From Deferribacteraceae bacterium UBA6793 (GTDB lineage Bacteria > Chrysiogenota > Deferribacteres > Deferribacterales > Geovibrionaceae), in NCBI GenBank assembly GCA_002452405.1, contig DKFP01000005.1:15856-79855 (forward strand): a DNA stretch of 64,000 nt, written 5' to 3'. Made by a program: the position numbers and the translations under genes. This document shows, piece by piece, positions 17,906 to 27,289 of this stretch. Each line of letters starts with the position of its first letter. Within the stretch, counting starts at the first letter, position 1. The notes under the pieces were generated by a model. It was not told the DNA's origin and did no database searches. It saw only the letters and a list, made by a program, of their open reading frames with translations.

Positions 17906-18573
17906 ATGTCTGCTCTGTATCCTATTTTCGGTACTGATTTTATGAATGAACCCTTATCTCCGAGTTTTTTACGGAGAGATGAAACGTGTGTGTCCACAGT
18001 TCTTGTGTATACGTCGGATTCGTATCCCCACACGGCGTTGAGAATCTGGTTTCTGGTGAAGACCCTTTTCGGGTGTTTCAGAAGCATGAGAAGAAGTTCA
18101 TACTCCTTATTAGTAAGGCTCACGTCCTCTCCGTCAACCGTAACCGTGTAGTTGCCGGTATCAATATTGATACCGTTTATGGATATCACTTTCGATTTTA
18201 TGGCGGGGTTTCTGCGCAGTATGGCGTTTATCTTTGCGATGAGTATTTTGATGCTGAACGGCTTCGTAAGGTAGTCGTCCGCGCCCATCTCAAGTCCGTT
18301 TATGATATCCTGCTCGGTGTTCTTTGCCGATATGATGATAATCGGCACACCGGAGAATTTTTTATTGTTGCGCACAATCTGCAAAAACTGCATCCCTTTC
18401 AGTCCGGGAAGCATGAGATCCAGAAGGATGATATCCACGTCGTTGTTTTCGAGGTGGATAAGACCTTCGTTTGCGTTGTCGAAACAGATGGTTTCGCAGT
18501 TTTCTTTAGAAAGGTTATAGGAGATCAGATCTCTTATCTCCTCGTGGTCTTCAATGACAAGGACTTTTATCAT
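17902..18573 (-). CDS. phoB: Response regulator PhoB (OmpR/PhoB family)
   Basis: A 223-aa two-domain regulator. The receiver has the acidic pair near the N-terminus (EDHEE), the phospho-acceptor in DIILLDLMLPG near 52 and Lys in LTKPFS near 102. The C-terminal winged helix includes LTNKEYELLLMLLKHPKRVFTR and VDTHVSSLRKKLG, typical of PhoB. It overlaps phoR by 4 bp downstream and phoU by 4 bp upstream, a tightly coupled operon. Confidence 0.92.
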   Translation of the reverse strand: MIKVLVIEDHEEIRDLISYNLSKENCETICFDNANEGLIHLENNDVDIILLDLMLPGLKGMQFLQIVRNNKKFSGVPIIIISAKNTEQDIINGLEMGADDYLTKPFSIKILIAKINAILRRNPAIKSKVISINGINIDTGNYTVTVDGEDVSLTNKEYELLLMLLKHPKRVFTRNQILNAVWGYESDVYTRTVDTHVSSLRKKLGDKGSFIKSVPKIGYRADI

Positions 18574-19250
18574 GCTTCCTCCTCTTCAACGTTGATTACG
18601 GTGTGGCGGATAATCTTGCCCTCAACCATGTAGTAGACCATTTCCGCAATGTTTGTCGCGTGGTCGGCTATTCTTTCCAGTCGGCGGGAGATATTCAGCA
18701 GAGAAAGCACTGTGTGCAGTTTGCTCACATCTTCCATTGTGTATGTCAGAAGCTCTCTCATGACCTGATCGTGGAGCTGGTCTATTATATCGTCACGTTT
18801 AATAACGTCGAAAGCCATCTTGGTATCGGAGTTAAAGAAAGCCTCCAAAGCGTCGTGTATCATGCCTGTCGCTATGTCCGCCATCTTTGGTATGTCAATG
18901 TAGGGTTTAAGCTGGGGTTGTTCGGAAAGTTTGATAGAGTCGCGGCATATGCTGACCGCGTGGTCGCCAACGCGCTCGATATCAGTAATTATGCGTGTTG
19001 CTGTGATGATATATCTGAGGTCTACTGCTTTCGGTTCGAAAAGCGCCAGCATTTTTACACAGTGCTCGTCGATGTCAACGTCCAGCCTGTCGAGTCTTTC
19101 GTCAATCTCGATAACGGAAAGGGCAAGTTCCTGATCGCGGTTCACAAGTGATTTTATGGATTCCGCAACCATTCTTGTTGCTGTGGTCGCCATCTCCGCG
19201 AGCATACCTTTGAGCTGGATGTATTCTTTTTCGTGTCTGAATGCTGTCAT
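18570..19250 (-). CDS. phoU: Phosphate signalling protein PhoU
   Basis: A 226-aa all-helical protein with two PhoU repeats, each containing the ERVGDHA / ERIADHATNIAE metal-binding signature (near 95 and 195). It modulates PhoR signalling and phosphate import. It is the first gene of the phoU-phoB-phoR operon. The 159-bp upstream gap to the TrmJ-like gene holds its promoter region; I see no convincing Pho box there. No pstSCAB genes are in this window. Confidence 0.93.
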   Translation of the reverse strand: MTAFRHEKEYIQLKGMLAEMATTATRMVAESIKSLVNRDQELALSVIEIDERLDRLDVDIDEHCVKMLALFEPKAVDLRYIITATRIITDIERVGDHAVSICRDSIKLSEQPQLKPYIDIPKMADIATGMIHDALEAFFNSDTKMAFDVIKRDDIIDQLHDQVMRELLTYTMEDVSKLHTVLSLLNISRRLERIADHATNIAEMVYYMVEGKIIRHTVINVEEEEA

Positions 19251-19409
19251 ATTTTCTCACCTCATTAATACCGAAGGAGTTTGTGTATTTGCCAGTATAA
19301 CATTAATTACGGCAAATTGAACCCTTTCGGCTTCTGCACAACAATAATTAAGTTGTGTAAGATGTCTGTGAAACTAATGTCAAAGAAATGTAAAATTATT
19401 GGTTTTGTG

Positions 19410-20141
19410 TCAGAAAGTGCGTGTTTTGTTCAGGATGGTGACGTGTTCGGCAACCGCTTTTCCGATCACGGAGAGAAGAAGCTGAACCTCCCTTTCGGTG
19501 AAATTTTTCGATTCGGTCATAAGCCGCAGCTCTTCGAATATTTTGTCAGGATTCTGAGCGTTAAGACATCCGAAGGTGTCCAGAAAAATACGCATCTTGC
19601 CTATAAAAGCGTCTATCAGCTTTCTGTCTGCATATTTTATATCGGTTTCAGGTGTTTTGTTGGGAGTGTTCTTTATCTCCCACAGAACCACAAGTACTGC
19701 CTGCGCAAGGTTCATGCTGGGGAACACATCGGATGTATCCAGACTGACAAATCTGTGGCAGGAGGAAAGCTGCGTGTTTGAAAGCCCCGCCTTTTCGTTC
19801 CCGAAAAGAAGTCCGGCTGTCATGCCTTTGGATGTGATATCTGCGAGTGTGTTTTTCAATTCAGAAAGTGGAATATGGAGCCCTTCAGTTGCTGGCGTGC
19901 GCATACTGATACCTATTATCTTGTCAGAACCTGTCAGAAGGTTGTCAAAATCTTTCGCATGGCGGGCATTCTGAAGGATATTCTCCGCTGCCAGTGCGTA
20001 TTTAAGCGCGGTTGGATGGAGCCTGTCCAGTTTTCCGTAATATGAGAGGTCTGAGAAGCCGGTATTCGCCATTGCGCGGGCTATGAAGCCCAGATTGACA
20101 GCTCCCTCAGGATTTGCGAGCAGAACCCTTATACCATTCAA
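19410..20141 (-). CDS. TrmJ-like SPOUT RNA 2'-O-methyltransferase
   Basis: A 243-aa SPOUT (TrmH/SpoU class) methyltransferase. The N-terminal VLLANPEGAVNLGFIARAM motif contains the NxGFIAR arginine, and the C-terminal knot motifs LLFGNEKAGLS and MNLAQAVLVVLWE are complete. The C-terminal extension of about 80 residues is as in TrmJ, which methylates position 32 of tRNA. It begins one base after the transglycosylase stop and is probably co-transcribed with it. Confidence 0.85.
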   Translation of the reverse strand: MNGIRVLLANPEGAVNLGFIARAMANTGFSDLSYYGKLDRLHPTALKYALAAENILQNARHAKDFDNLLTGSDKIIGISMRTPATEGLHIPLSELKNTLADITSKGMTAGLLFGNEKAGLSNTQLSSCHRFVSLDTSDVFPSMNLAQAVLVVLWEIKNTPNKTPETDIKYADRKLIDAFIGKMRIFLDTFGCLNAQNPDKIFEELRLMTESKNFTEREVQLLLSVIGKAVAEHVTILNKTRTF

Positions 20142-20142
20142 A

Positions 20143-20856
20143 TCAGCTTGTCCTGTTGGATATTCTCAGGATTCTTTCATAGTTGGTCATAACCGCTCTG
20201 TAATACTTTTCCGATACGTTTCCGCCGCTGCGTATCTGTTTCTGAAGGTTGCCCGGACCCATGTTATAGGCTATCAGAGCATATTTCTGATTGTCATACT
20301 TGTTCAGAAGGTATGCCAGATAGCTTATCCCTATGCGGATGTTTTTTTGTGGATCGAAAAGGTCGGAACGGTTTTCAAGGTTGATGTTGTCGTGCATGTC
20401 GGAAACATAGAAGGCTGTGCCGGGGAGAACCTGCATAAAACCCACCGCTCCCTTGTTCGAGACGACATGTCTGCGGAATGAACTCTCCGTCTTGATAACC
20501 GCCAGAACCAGATACGGGTCTATGCCCTTTTCAAAAGATTCCGAAGCTATGAGGTAGGCGAAGTCCATATAGTTCATACCGCCTGTATTGGGACGGTATA
20601 TTTCCAGTACGTTTTTGATGTCCATAACCAGAGCTGCGAACGAAAGCCTGCGTTTTTCGTTTTCCAGACTGTTTGAAAACTGTCTGTAACTCTCTGAATC
20701 GATGTTATTTTCTGAGCTTATTCTGTCAACTGTTGAGCTGATCGCGGTGAGATAGACCACGTTCATAATAAGAAATCCGAAAACAACAATTGTTATGGAC
20801 ACAAAGAGTGCTGCCAGAGTATTCTGTGCCCTATTAGTAATTCGTATGTTTAACAT
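20143..20856 (-). CDS. Membrane-anchored lytic murein transglycosylase (SLT domain)
   Basis: A 237-aa protein. An N-terminal transmembrane anchor (about 12-35) is followed by an SLT goose-lysozyme-like domain: the catalytic Glu is in VIKTESSFRRHVVS, followed by KGAVGFMQVLP and ALIAYNMGPGNL, all diagnostic. It cleaves periplasmic peptidoglycan. The start was set at 20856 where CGGGAA precedes the ATG; an upstream frame would run into the sfsA promoter region. No lipobox, so anchoring is by the helix. Confidence 0.88.
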   Translation of the reverse strand: MLNIRITNRAQNTLAALFVSITIVVFGFLIMNVVYLTAISSTVDRISSENNIDSESYRQFSNSLENEKRRLSFAALVMDIKNVLEIYRPNTGGMNYMDFAYLIASESFEKGIDPYLVLAVIKTESSFRRHVVSNKGAVGFMQVLPGTAFYVSDMHDNINLENRSDLFDPQKNIRIGISYLAYLLNKYDNQKYALIAYNMGPGNLQKQIRSGGNVSEKYYRAVMTNYERILRISNRTS

Positions 20857-20957
20857 GATTCCCGATAGTTTTGTGTTTTGAGCATATTGATGACTACAAA
20901 ATATTAGCCGGAGCGGCAAAAGTAAAGGGAAATTTTCCAAACGAAGGCAGGGCGCAG

Positions 20958-21650
20958 ATGTACAGATACCCCAAGTTATTGAGAGGAAAGTTCATAAAAA
21001 GATATAAAAGATTTTTCACAGACGTGCTGATTGAGGGCGAAATTGTCACCGCACATAATCCAAATACAGGTACCATGAAGTGTATTGTTCAGGAGGGCAG
21101 GGATGTTATCCTCTCTGTTTCAGACAACCCCGACCGGAAGTTGAAATATACACTGGAAGGCTTTCTGGTTGACGGCAAATGGGTGCTGACAAACACTATA
21201 CTTATGAATACCGTTGTTAAACGCGGGATACTTGATAACGAAGTTGAGGAGCTTAAAGACTGTACGGCTCTCAAAAGCGAATATAAATTCGGCGACGGGC
21301 GCATAGATTTTTACGGTGAGCGGGCAGGGGGAAGGTTTATTGCCGAGGTGAAGAACGCCACGCTTTTCGACGATGAATACTGTATGTTTCCGGATGCGGT
21401 TACAGAGCGCGGACGAAAACATATTGGGCTGCTGCTGGATGCAATGGAGCAGGGATATACGCCTTATATGATATATGTGTGTCAGGTGGACAGACCGTTT
21501 TTCCGCGCCGCGCATGAGATCGACCCGAAATATTCGGAGGCGCTTGATGATGCCTGCGGAAAAGGGCTGAACGTAATAACAGTCATGACTGATTTCGATA
21601 TCGAAAAGGGAGAGGTTCGGCTCGTCAGGGGTGGACGTTTCAGCCGCTGA
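20958..21650 (+). CDS. sfsA: SfsA family protein (sugar fermentation stimulation homologue)
   Basis: A 230-aa SfsA protein with an N-terminal OB-like region (GEIVTAHNPNTGTMKC) and a C-terminal nuclease-like fold containing RIDFYG and EVKNATL (PD-ExK-like core) and the FPDAVTERGRKHI motif. The molecular activity of the family is not settled. The start at 20958 follows a GGCAGGGCG ribosome site. It is divergent from the transglycosylase gene and convergent with holA, with repeat R4 overlapping its stop codon. Confidence 0.9.
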   Translation: MYRYPKLLRGKFIKRYKRFFTDVLIEGEIVTAHNPNTGTMKCIVQEGRDVILSVSDNPDRKLKYTLEGFLVDGKWVLTNTILMNTVVKRGILDNEVEELKDCTALKSEYKFGDGRIDFYGERAGGRFIAEVKNATLFDDEYCMFPDAVTERGRKHIGLLLDAMEQGYTPYMIYVCQVDRPFFRAAHEIDPKYSEALDDACGKGLNVITVMTDFDIEKGEVRLVRGGRFSR

Positions 21651-21713
21651 GACAAAGGGGTTCGCAGAGACATTTTTTTGTCTTCGCGAGGGCTTTATGC
21701 CCGAAGCGATCTC
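21649..21713. repeat. Dispersed palindromic repeat, copy R4
   Basis: Begins GAGACAAAGGGGTTCGCAGAGAC and ends CCGAAGCGATCTC with TCTTCGCGAGGG inside. It starts within the sfsA stop codon and lies between the convergent sfsA and holA genes. Confidence 0.85.
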
Positions 21714-21746
21714 ATATTAGTTTGATTTTGTCCTCTCGTTAACGAC

Positions 21747-22667
21747 TCAGAGCAGACCGATGAGACGGGTAAGATATCCCTCGTCGTCCGTCTGTCCGGT
21801 CTTCACCATATAGTCAAGCTCGGCGAACACACCGAAAAGGTTGGTAAGCTCGTGACGCTTCCACGCTTTCGCTCCGGTCTTTATCCTGTCCAGCAGAAAG
21901 AAGCGGTTCTCTTTGACCATATCCTTCGAAACCTGCATACCGTAAACGTCGCGCATCCGCTTGAACAGCAGGTTTATCAGTATCCTCAGGTTCTCGCCGG
22001 ACTCTATGAATTCCGTCAGCAGAACGAAACATTCCTTCCGCTTTCTGTATGTGAAATTATCTATGAAAACGAATATGTTGTCCTGACGTTTTGCTGTAAT
22101 GGCTTTGAGAATGTCGGACTGGTTTTCCGGTTTCTTATATGCGAAAAAGGCTGTGAGTTTATCAACTTCACTCTTGACCATGGACAGGTTGCCGTCAAAA
22201 AGCTCGTTTATCTGCCCCGCTGCGGATGTATCTATTTTGAAACCGGCATCGGAGAACATTCGGATAACTTTGCCGGTGATATCCTGTTTTTTGCTCTCTT
22301 CTACCAGAAGGTTGAAGCCAGTGGCGGCAAGCACCTCCGATAGTTTCTTATCGGTTTTGGTCTCTTCCGTCATTATTATAATGGATGATTCGATGCAGTT
22401 TGCGCAGCTTTTTACAAAGGCTGCCTTGTCCTTAACGTCACCGAATGATTTAACTACCGCCGCTTTGGACTCGCTGAAAAGCGGAGCGGAGCTGATGAAA
22501 CCGAAAAATGAACCGCCGGAGAGTTCTTCGGGGTTGAAGGTTTCCGTTTCGCAGTCCTCTATCTTTTCCAGTATCTTTTTCGACTGCTCGTCCTGAAAAA
22601 AGCTGCTTCCGGCTATATACCAGAAGGGCTTACCTGAGGTTTTCAAACTCATATCTGAAATCTTCAA
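21747..22667 (-). CDS. holA: DNA polymerase III subunit delta
   Basis: A 306-aa HolA clamp-loader subunit. The sequence is divergent as usual for this family, but it has the N-terminal FWYIAGSSFF start, the Lys-rich central helices, the IDNFTYRKRKECF segment and the ending DEGYLTRLIGLL, consistent with a complete delta. The leuS-lptE-holA order is conserved in Gram-negative bacteria and supports the call. Its start overlaps the lptE 3' end by 38 bp, or 23 bp if the internal Met6 is used. Confidence 0.82.
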   Translation of the reverse strand: MKISDMSLKTSGKPFWYIAGSSFFQDEQSKKILEKIEDCETETFNPEELSGGSFFGFISSAPLFSESKAAVVKSFGDVKDKAAFVKSCANCIESSIIIMTEETKTDKKLSEVLAATGFNLLVEESKKQDITGKVIRMFSDAGFKIDTSAAGQINELFDGNLSMVKSEVDKLTAFFAYKKPENQSDILKAITAKRQDNIFVFIDNFTYRKRKECFVLLTEFIESGENLRILINLLFKRMRDVYGMQVSKDMVKENRFFLLDRIKTGAKAWKRHELTNLFGVFAELDYMVKTGQTDDEGYLTRLIGLL

Positions 22668-23124
22668 GGGCTGTTCTGACAGCCTGACGTATTGCGTCGT
22701 TTCTGTTCGCCAGCGAACTGGAAAGTGATGACGTTTGGCTGTAGGTCACTGTTGAAGCGAAATTACGCGAATATTTGTTTGCACCGGTTTTATCCTTAAC
22801 AACAACATTGACGACGACGGAAAGGTCAAAAGTTGCTGTCTGACCGGACGTAAGTTTAACCGCTGAGGCTGAAGTTACGTTCGTAAGAGTGATGTAGCCT
22901 ATGTTATCTGTCGTATCCTTTCTGCCCAATGCGTTGATGGATGCGAAGTATGACTTCACTTCGTTTGTGAAAAGCTGATCCACATCAACTTCTTTAGAGG
23001 TGTTTTCTATGGAAGCGGGATATATGGCGAATGAAGCCTTTCTTCCCGTCAGGGCTATCTTATAGCCGCATCCGTAAACAAAAAGCGTTATCAGAAGAAC
23101 GGAAAGAAGGGCTTTCTTTTTCAT
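22630..23124 (-). CDS. lptE: LPS-assembly lipoprotein LptE
   Basis: A 164-aa lipoprotein with signal sequence and lipobox FVYGC, modified Cys at about residue 19. The rest is the LptE alpha/beta fold: YPASIENTSKEVDVDQLFTNEV near the N-terminus and a final helix NDAIRQAVRTALEDFRYEFENLR. It would plug the LptD barrel in the outer membrane for LPS insertion. It follows leuS by one base and overlaps holA, so lptE is translationally linked to both. Its presence indicates an LPS-bearing outer membrane. Confidence 0.85.
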   Translation of the reverse strand: MKKKALLSVLLITLFVYGCGYKIALTGRKASFAIYPASIENTSKEVDVDQLFTNEVKSYFASINALGRKDTTDNIGYITLTNVTSASAVKLTSGQTATFDLSVVVNVVVKDKTGANKYSRNFASTVTYSQTSSLSSSLANRNDAIRQAVRTALEDFRYEFENLR

Positions 23125-23125
23125 G

Positions 23126-25678
23126 TTATTTCACCACGAAGTTGACCAGTTTATTGGGAACGTATATCTTTTTCACAAAGGTTACGTTCTCTGTGTATTT
23201 TGCCACGTTTTCGTTGGCAAGGGCAATATCAAAAACGTCGTCCTGCTTCATATCTCTTGAAACGTTGATCTGTCCTCTGAGTTTACCGTTGACCTGAACA
23301 GCAACGACAATCTCGTCTTTAACGGTGTGTGCTACGTCAAATTTCATCCATTCGGCTCTGGATATCAGTCCTTCCATACCTGCCATCTCCCACAGTTCTT
23401 CGCAGAGGTGCGGTGTGAACGGGGCAAGGAGTTTTACGAGCGTCACCAGACACTCTTTAAAGAGTGCCTTATGCCCGTCCTTGATCTGAGATTCGGCAGC
23501 ATAAAGGCTGTTTACGAACTCCATCATAGCCGCAACAGCGGTGTTGAGCTGATAACGTTCGATATCTTCCGTAACCTTTTTAACTGTTGAGTGCAGGGCG
23601 AAAAGCAGCTCTTTTGTGAGCGCATCGTCAGCAGAACCGGACTGTTCGGTCTTAATAAGCTCAAGGTTGTTGAAAACAAGCCTGTATACTCTGTTCAGGA
23701 ACCTGAAAGAGCCTTCAACACCGGAATCGCTCCACTCAAGCTCTCTTTCGGGCGGGCTTGCAAAGAGGATGAACAGCCTTGCTGTGTCCGCGCCGTATGT
23801 CTGTATGAGCTTATTGGGGTCGATAACGTTCTTTTTGGATTTGGACATTTTTTCAACGCGCCCGATGGTGACGTCTGCGCCGCATTTTGCGCATTTGCCG
23901 TCTTTTGACTCTTCTGGGAAGAGCCAGCCGTCGTTAGGGCATTTGTATGTCTCTTTGCAGACCATTCCCTGCGTAAGCAGTCTTTTGAACGGCTCGTCGA
24001 TGGAGACGTAGCCGAGATCCCGCAGCACTTTTGTGTAAAAGCGTGCATAGAGCAGGTGGAGGATGGCGTGTTCGATACCGCCGATGTACTGGTCAACGTT
24101 CATCCAGTAGTTTGCATCGTCCTTGTTAAAGGGTGCAGTCTCGCATTTCGGTGAAGTGTATCTGAGGAAATACCATGATGATTCCATAAAGGTGTCCATG
24201 GTATCGGTTTCACGTCTTGCGGGTTTGCCGCATTTGGGGCATGTGGTGTTTACGAATGATTCAACCTTGTCCAGCGGGTTTCCGCGCATTTCGGGGTTAA
24301 AATCCACATCCGGCAGTTTTACCGGAAGCTGGTCGAATGGCACGGGTACGCTCCCGCAGCAGTCGCACTGGATGAAGGGGATAGGCGCTCCCCAATATCT
24401 CTGGCGTGATATCTGCCAGTCGCGCAGACGGTAGTTGACCGTGCTTTTGCCGAGATTGTGGCTGTCCAGATAGTCCACTATCGCTTTCTTGGCGGATTCG
24501 TTGTCCGTTCCGTCGAAAGTGCCGGAGTTTACCAGCTTACCTGCACCTGTGTAGGCTTCGGTCATTGTCTCAAGCTCAAGCCCGTCTTTGGGCATTATAA
24601 CTATTTTCAGTTCGCAGCCGTACTTTTTAGCAAATTCAAAGTCCCTCTGGTCGTGTGCGGGAACAGCCATAACGGCTCCTGTTCCGTAGTCCATGAGAAC
24701 GAAGTTCGCAAGGAAGATGGGCATGTGGTATCCGTTGACCGGATTGATGGCGTATCTTCCTGTGAAAACACCTTTTTTCTCTTTGTCGTCTGCCATGCGG
24801 TTTATCTTGTCGTCTTTCAGTATGGAATCGATGAACTCAAGTCCCTCTTTTTCCTGCTCCGTTCCGGCGAGGAGTGACTTTGCCATTTGGTGTTCGGGGG
24901 CAAGGGACATAAAAGTTGCGCCGAAGAGCGTATCGGGGCGTGTTGTGAACACGGTTATCTTTTCATCCGAATGGGTGAGGGCGAAGTTGATTTCGGCACC
25001 GTATGATTTGCCTATCCAGTTCTGCTGCATCGTGAGAACCTTTGAAGGCCATCCGTCCATGGTGTCGGTACATTCGAGGAGTTCGTCAGCGTAATCGGTT
25101 ATTTTCAGATACCAGCCGTCAAGTTCTTTTATGCGTACGTCATGTCCGCAGCGCCAGCATTTGCCGTCCTCAACCTGTTCGTTGGCAAGAACGGTGTTGC
25201 AGTCGTCGCACCAGTTAAGCAGAGATTTCTTTTTATACACCAGTCCTTTTTCATACATCTGTATGAATACCATCTGCTCCCATCTGTAATATTCGGGTTC
25301 GCAGGTGGCAACTTCTCTGTCCCAGTCATACGACAGACCGAGCTTTTTAAGCTGTGTCTTCATATAGCTGATGTTGGATTTTGTCCAGACGGCGGGGTGT
25401 GTTGAATTCTCTATTGCTGCGTTTTCCGCGGGCAGACCAAACGCATCCCACCCCATGGGGTGAAGTACGTTGAAGCCCTGCATGAATTTATATCGGGAGA
25501 TCACGTCGCCTATTGCATAGTTGCGAACGTGTCCCATATGTATTTTACCTGAAGGATAGGGAAACATTTCGAGACAATAGAATTTTTCTTTATTTTTATC
25601 TGTTTCGACTTTGAAGAGTTTTTTATCTTCCCAGATTTTCTGCCATTTTTCTTCGATTTCCAAAGGGGTGTATTTCAT
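23126..25678 (-). CDS. leuS: Leucyl-tRNA synthetase
   Basis: An 850-aa class Ia synthetase. HMGHVRNYAIGD carries the HIGH-type signature (near 48) and KMSKSKKNV the KMSKS loop (near 595). The CP1 editing domain, including TTRPDTLFGATF and GTGAVMAVPAHDQRDFEFA, is intact, and two zinc-knuckle regions (CDDCN...CWRCG and CCGS...CPKCG) are present. The C-terminal anticodon-binding domain ends normally. It is the first gene of leuS-lptE-holA. Confidence 0.97.
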   Translation of the reverse strand: MKYTPLEIEEKWQKIWEDKKLFKVETDKNKEKFYCLEMFPYPSGKIHMGHVRNYAIGDVISRYKFMQGFNVLHPMGWDAFGLPAENAAIENSTHPAVWTKSNISYMKTQLKKLGLSYDWDREVATCEPEYYRWEQMVFIQMYEKGLVYKKKSLLNWCDDCNTVLANEQVEDGKCWRCGHDVRIKELDGWYLKITDYADELLECTDTMDGWPSKVLTMQQNWIGKSYGAEINFALTHSDEKITVFTTRPDTLFGATFMSLAPEHQMAKSLLAGTEQEKEGLEFIDSILKDDKINRMADDKEKKGVFTGRYAINPVNGYHMPIFLANFVLMDYGTGAVMAVPAHDQRDFEFAKKYGCELKIVIMPKDGLELETMTEAYTGAGKLVNSGTFDGTDNESAKKAIVDYLDSHNLGKSTVNYRLRDWQISRQRYWGAPIPFIQCDCCGSVPVPFDQLPVKLPDVDFNPEMRGNPLDKVESFVNTTCPKCGKPARRETDTMDTFMESSWYFLRYTSPKCETAPFNKDDANYWMNVDQYIGGIEHAILHLLYARFYTKVLRDLGYVSIDEPFKRLLTQGMVCKETYKCPNDGWLFPEESKDGKCAKCGADVTIGRVEKMSKSKKNVIDPNKLIQTYGADTARLFILFASPPERELEWSDSGVEGSFRFLNRVYRLVFNNLELIKTEQSGSADDALTKELLFALHSTVKKVTEDIERYQLNTAVAAMMEFVNSLYAAESQIKDGHKALFKECLVTLVKLLAPFTPHLCEELWEMAGMEGLISRAEWMKFDVAHTVKDEIVVAVQVNGKLRGQINVSRDMKQDDVFDIALANENVAKYTENVTFVKKIYVPNKLVNFVVK

Positions 25679-25791
25679 TTAAGAGCCTCCGATTGCTGAG
25701 AGTAAAAACTATCAAAAATAGGTTAATATATCAAGAATTATTGAGGTGCAATTTAAATGACACTTTTTTTCTTTTTTGCTTAAACAAAAAC

Positions 25792-25800
25792 TGCTATAAT
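25792..25800 (+). promoter_or_regulatory. Extended -10 promoter for the HD-GYP gene
   Basis: TGC-TATAAT at 25792-25800, 28 bp before the HD-GYP start, is a perfect extended -10. The -35 region is only a T-run, so dependence on the extended -10 is inferred. The 150-bp gap must also hold the divergent leuS promoter. Confidence 0.55.
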
Positions 25801-25828
25801 ACATAAAATATCAAACAGGGCTGCCTTA

Positions 25829-27289
25829 ATGATTACCGAAAACGGTTTTATTGAACTTGCATACTCACTTGTGAGGATCCGCGATCTTGACGAATTGCTC
25901 GACACCATGCTCGGAAGAATAAGAGATATGCTCTCTGCGGATGCGGGAAGCATATTTATTTATGATGAGGATCATGACGAGTTGATTTTCAGTTATACCC
26001 AGAACGATTCCATTGACCTTCCTTTTAAAAAATTCCGCATGAAGGCGAACGAACAGAGCATCGCTGGCTTCTGCGCTGTCCGCAACAGTCTGATAAAGCT
26101 GGATGATGTCTACAATCTTGATACAAAATTCCCGTTTAAATTTAATCAGAGTTTCGACGAGATGTCCGGCTATCGCACAAAATCTATGCTGGTTTTCCCC
26201 ATTAACGACATAAACGGCAGGTTGATAGGTATTTTACAGCTTATCAATAAAAAAATTAAGGACGTTCCTGTAAATAACGAAACTGTAGAGGAGGCTGTCG
26301 CAGCCTTTAACGCGCAGGACGAAACCACTGCACACTCGCTGAGCGGTATAGTGGGAATGGCACTTGAGAACGCACTTCTTTACGACAGTATCGAGGCGAT
26401 GTGGGAGGGCTTCATTCAGGCGTGTATGACAGCGATAGACTCCCGCGACCCTGTTACAGGCGGTCACAGCGAACGCGTCACCACACTTACCCTTGCGATT
26501 GCGGAGGCAATGAGTGATGATACGGAAATTTTTCCCAATTTCGTTCTTACTGCGGAGCAGCTCCGCTCATTGAAATATTCATGTATGCTTCATGATTTCG
26601 GAAAACTGGTTATCAGCGAGAATATCCTGCAAAAAGCGGATAAACTGTATCCCGGAATGATGGATGTCATACGTTACCGCTTCGGCATGGCAAAGGCTGT
26701 GGCAAAGGCAGAGGGAAAGCCGCAGGAAGTTATTAACGAGCTGGACACCCTGCTTGAAAAGGTATATATGGCGAATATTCCCACCGTTCTGGATGAGGAT
26801 ACGGCAGCCGGAATAGACAAATGCCTCAATTATATATTCGAAGACATCGACGGTAATAAGCACCAGTTGCTCACCGAAAAAGAATATAATTATCTCAGCA
26901 TAAAACGCGGTTCTCTGACAGCAAGCGAAAGGGATATAATCGAAAGCCACGTCAAACATACATACGAATTTCTCAGCAAGATCCCATGGACCAAGGAACT
27001 TAAACAGGTGCCGACAGTTGCCGCCATGCACCATGAAAAGCTGAACGGTAACGGATATCCGTTCGCTCTGCGCGGAGATGAGATTTCCGCTCAGGGGCGT
27101 ATAATGGCTATAGCCGATATTTACGATGCACTTACGGCACAGGACAGACCATATAAAAAAGCGATGCCCGTTGAAAAAGCGTGTGCTATACTCATGGAGG
27201 AAGCAGAACGTAACGTTCTGGATATTGACATTGTCAAATTCTTCATTAAAAATGAGATATACAGATGCCTTGACAGGAGGGTGAATTGA
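25829..27289 (+). CDS. GAF domain HD-GYP cyclic-di-GMP phosphodiesterase
   Basis: A 486-aa cytoplasmic protein. A GAF domain spans about 1-190 (DLDELLDTMLGRIRDMLSADAGSIFIYD...). The HD-GYP domain follows with HDFGKL at 255-260 and HHEKLNGNGYP near 400-410, so the metal-binding His/Asp set and the GYP segment are intact, predicting c-di-GMP hydrolysis. About 70 residues are inserted between the HD and the distal His pair. It overlaps a free-standing receiver domain gene by 4 bp. Confidence 0.92.
   Translation: MITENGFIELAYSLVRIRDLDELLDTMLGRIRDMLSADAGSIFIYDEDHDELIFSYTQNDSIDLPFKKFRMKANEQSIAGFCAVRNSLIKLDDVYNLDTKFPFKFNQSFDEMSGYRTKSMLVFPINDINGRLIGILQLINKKIKDVPVNNETVEEAVAAFNAQDETTAHSLSGIVGMALENALLYDSIEAMWEGFIQACMTAIDSRDPVTGGHSERVTTLTLAIAEAMSDDTEIFPNFVLTAEQLRSLKYSCMLHDFGKLVISENILQKADKLYPGMMDVIRYRFGMAKAVAKAEGKPQEVINELDTLLEKVYMANIPTVLDEDTAAGIDKCLNYIFEDIDGNKHQLLTEKEYNYLSIKRGSLTASERDIIESHVKHTYEFLSKIPWTKELKQVPTVAAMHHEKLNGNGYPFALRGDEISAQGRIMAIADIYDALTAQDRPYKKAMPVEKACAILMEEAERNVLDIDIVKFFIKNEIYRCLDRRVN

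Noticed and set aside
19251..19409. Possible Pho box upstream of phoU (TTTGACA...TTTCACA, minus strand)
   Set aside because: Only a loose match to the 7-bp repeats and about 70 bp from the plausible -10, so not reported as a site.
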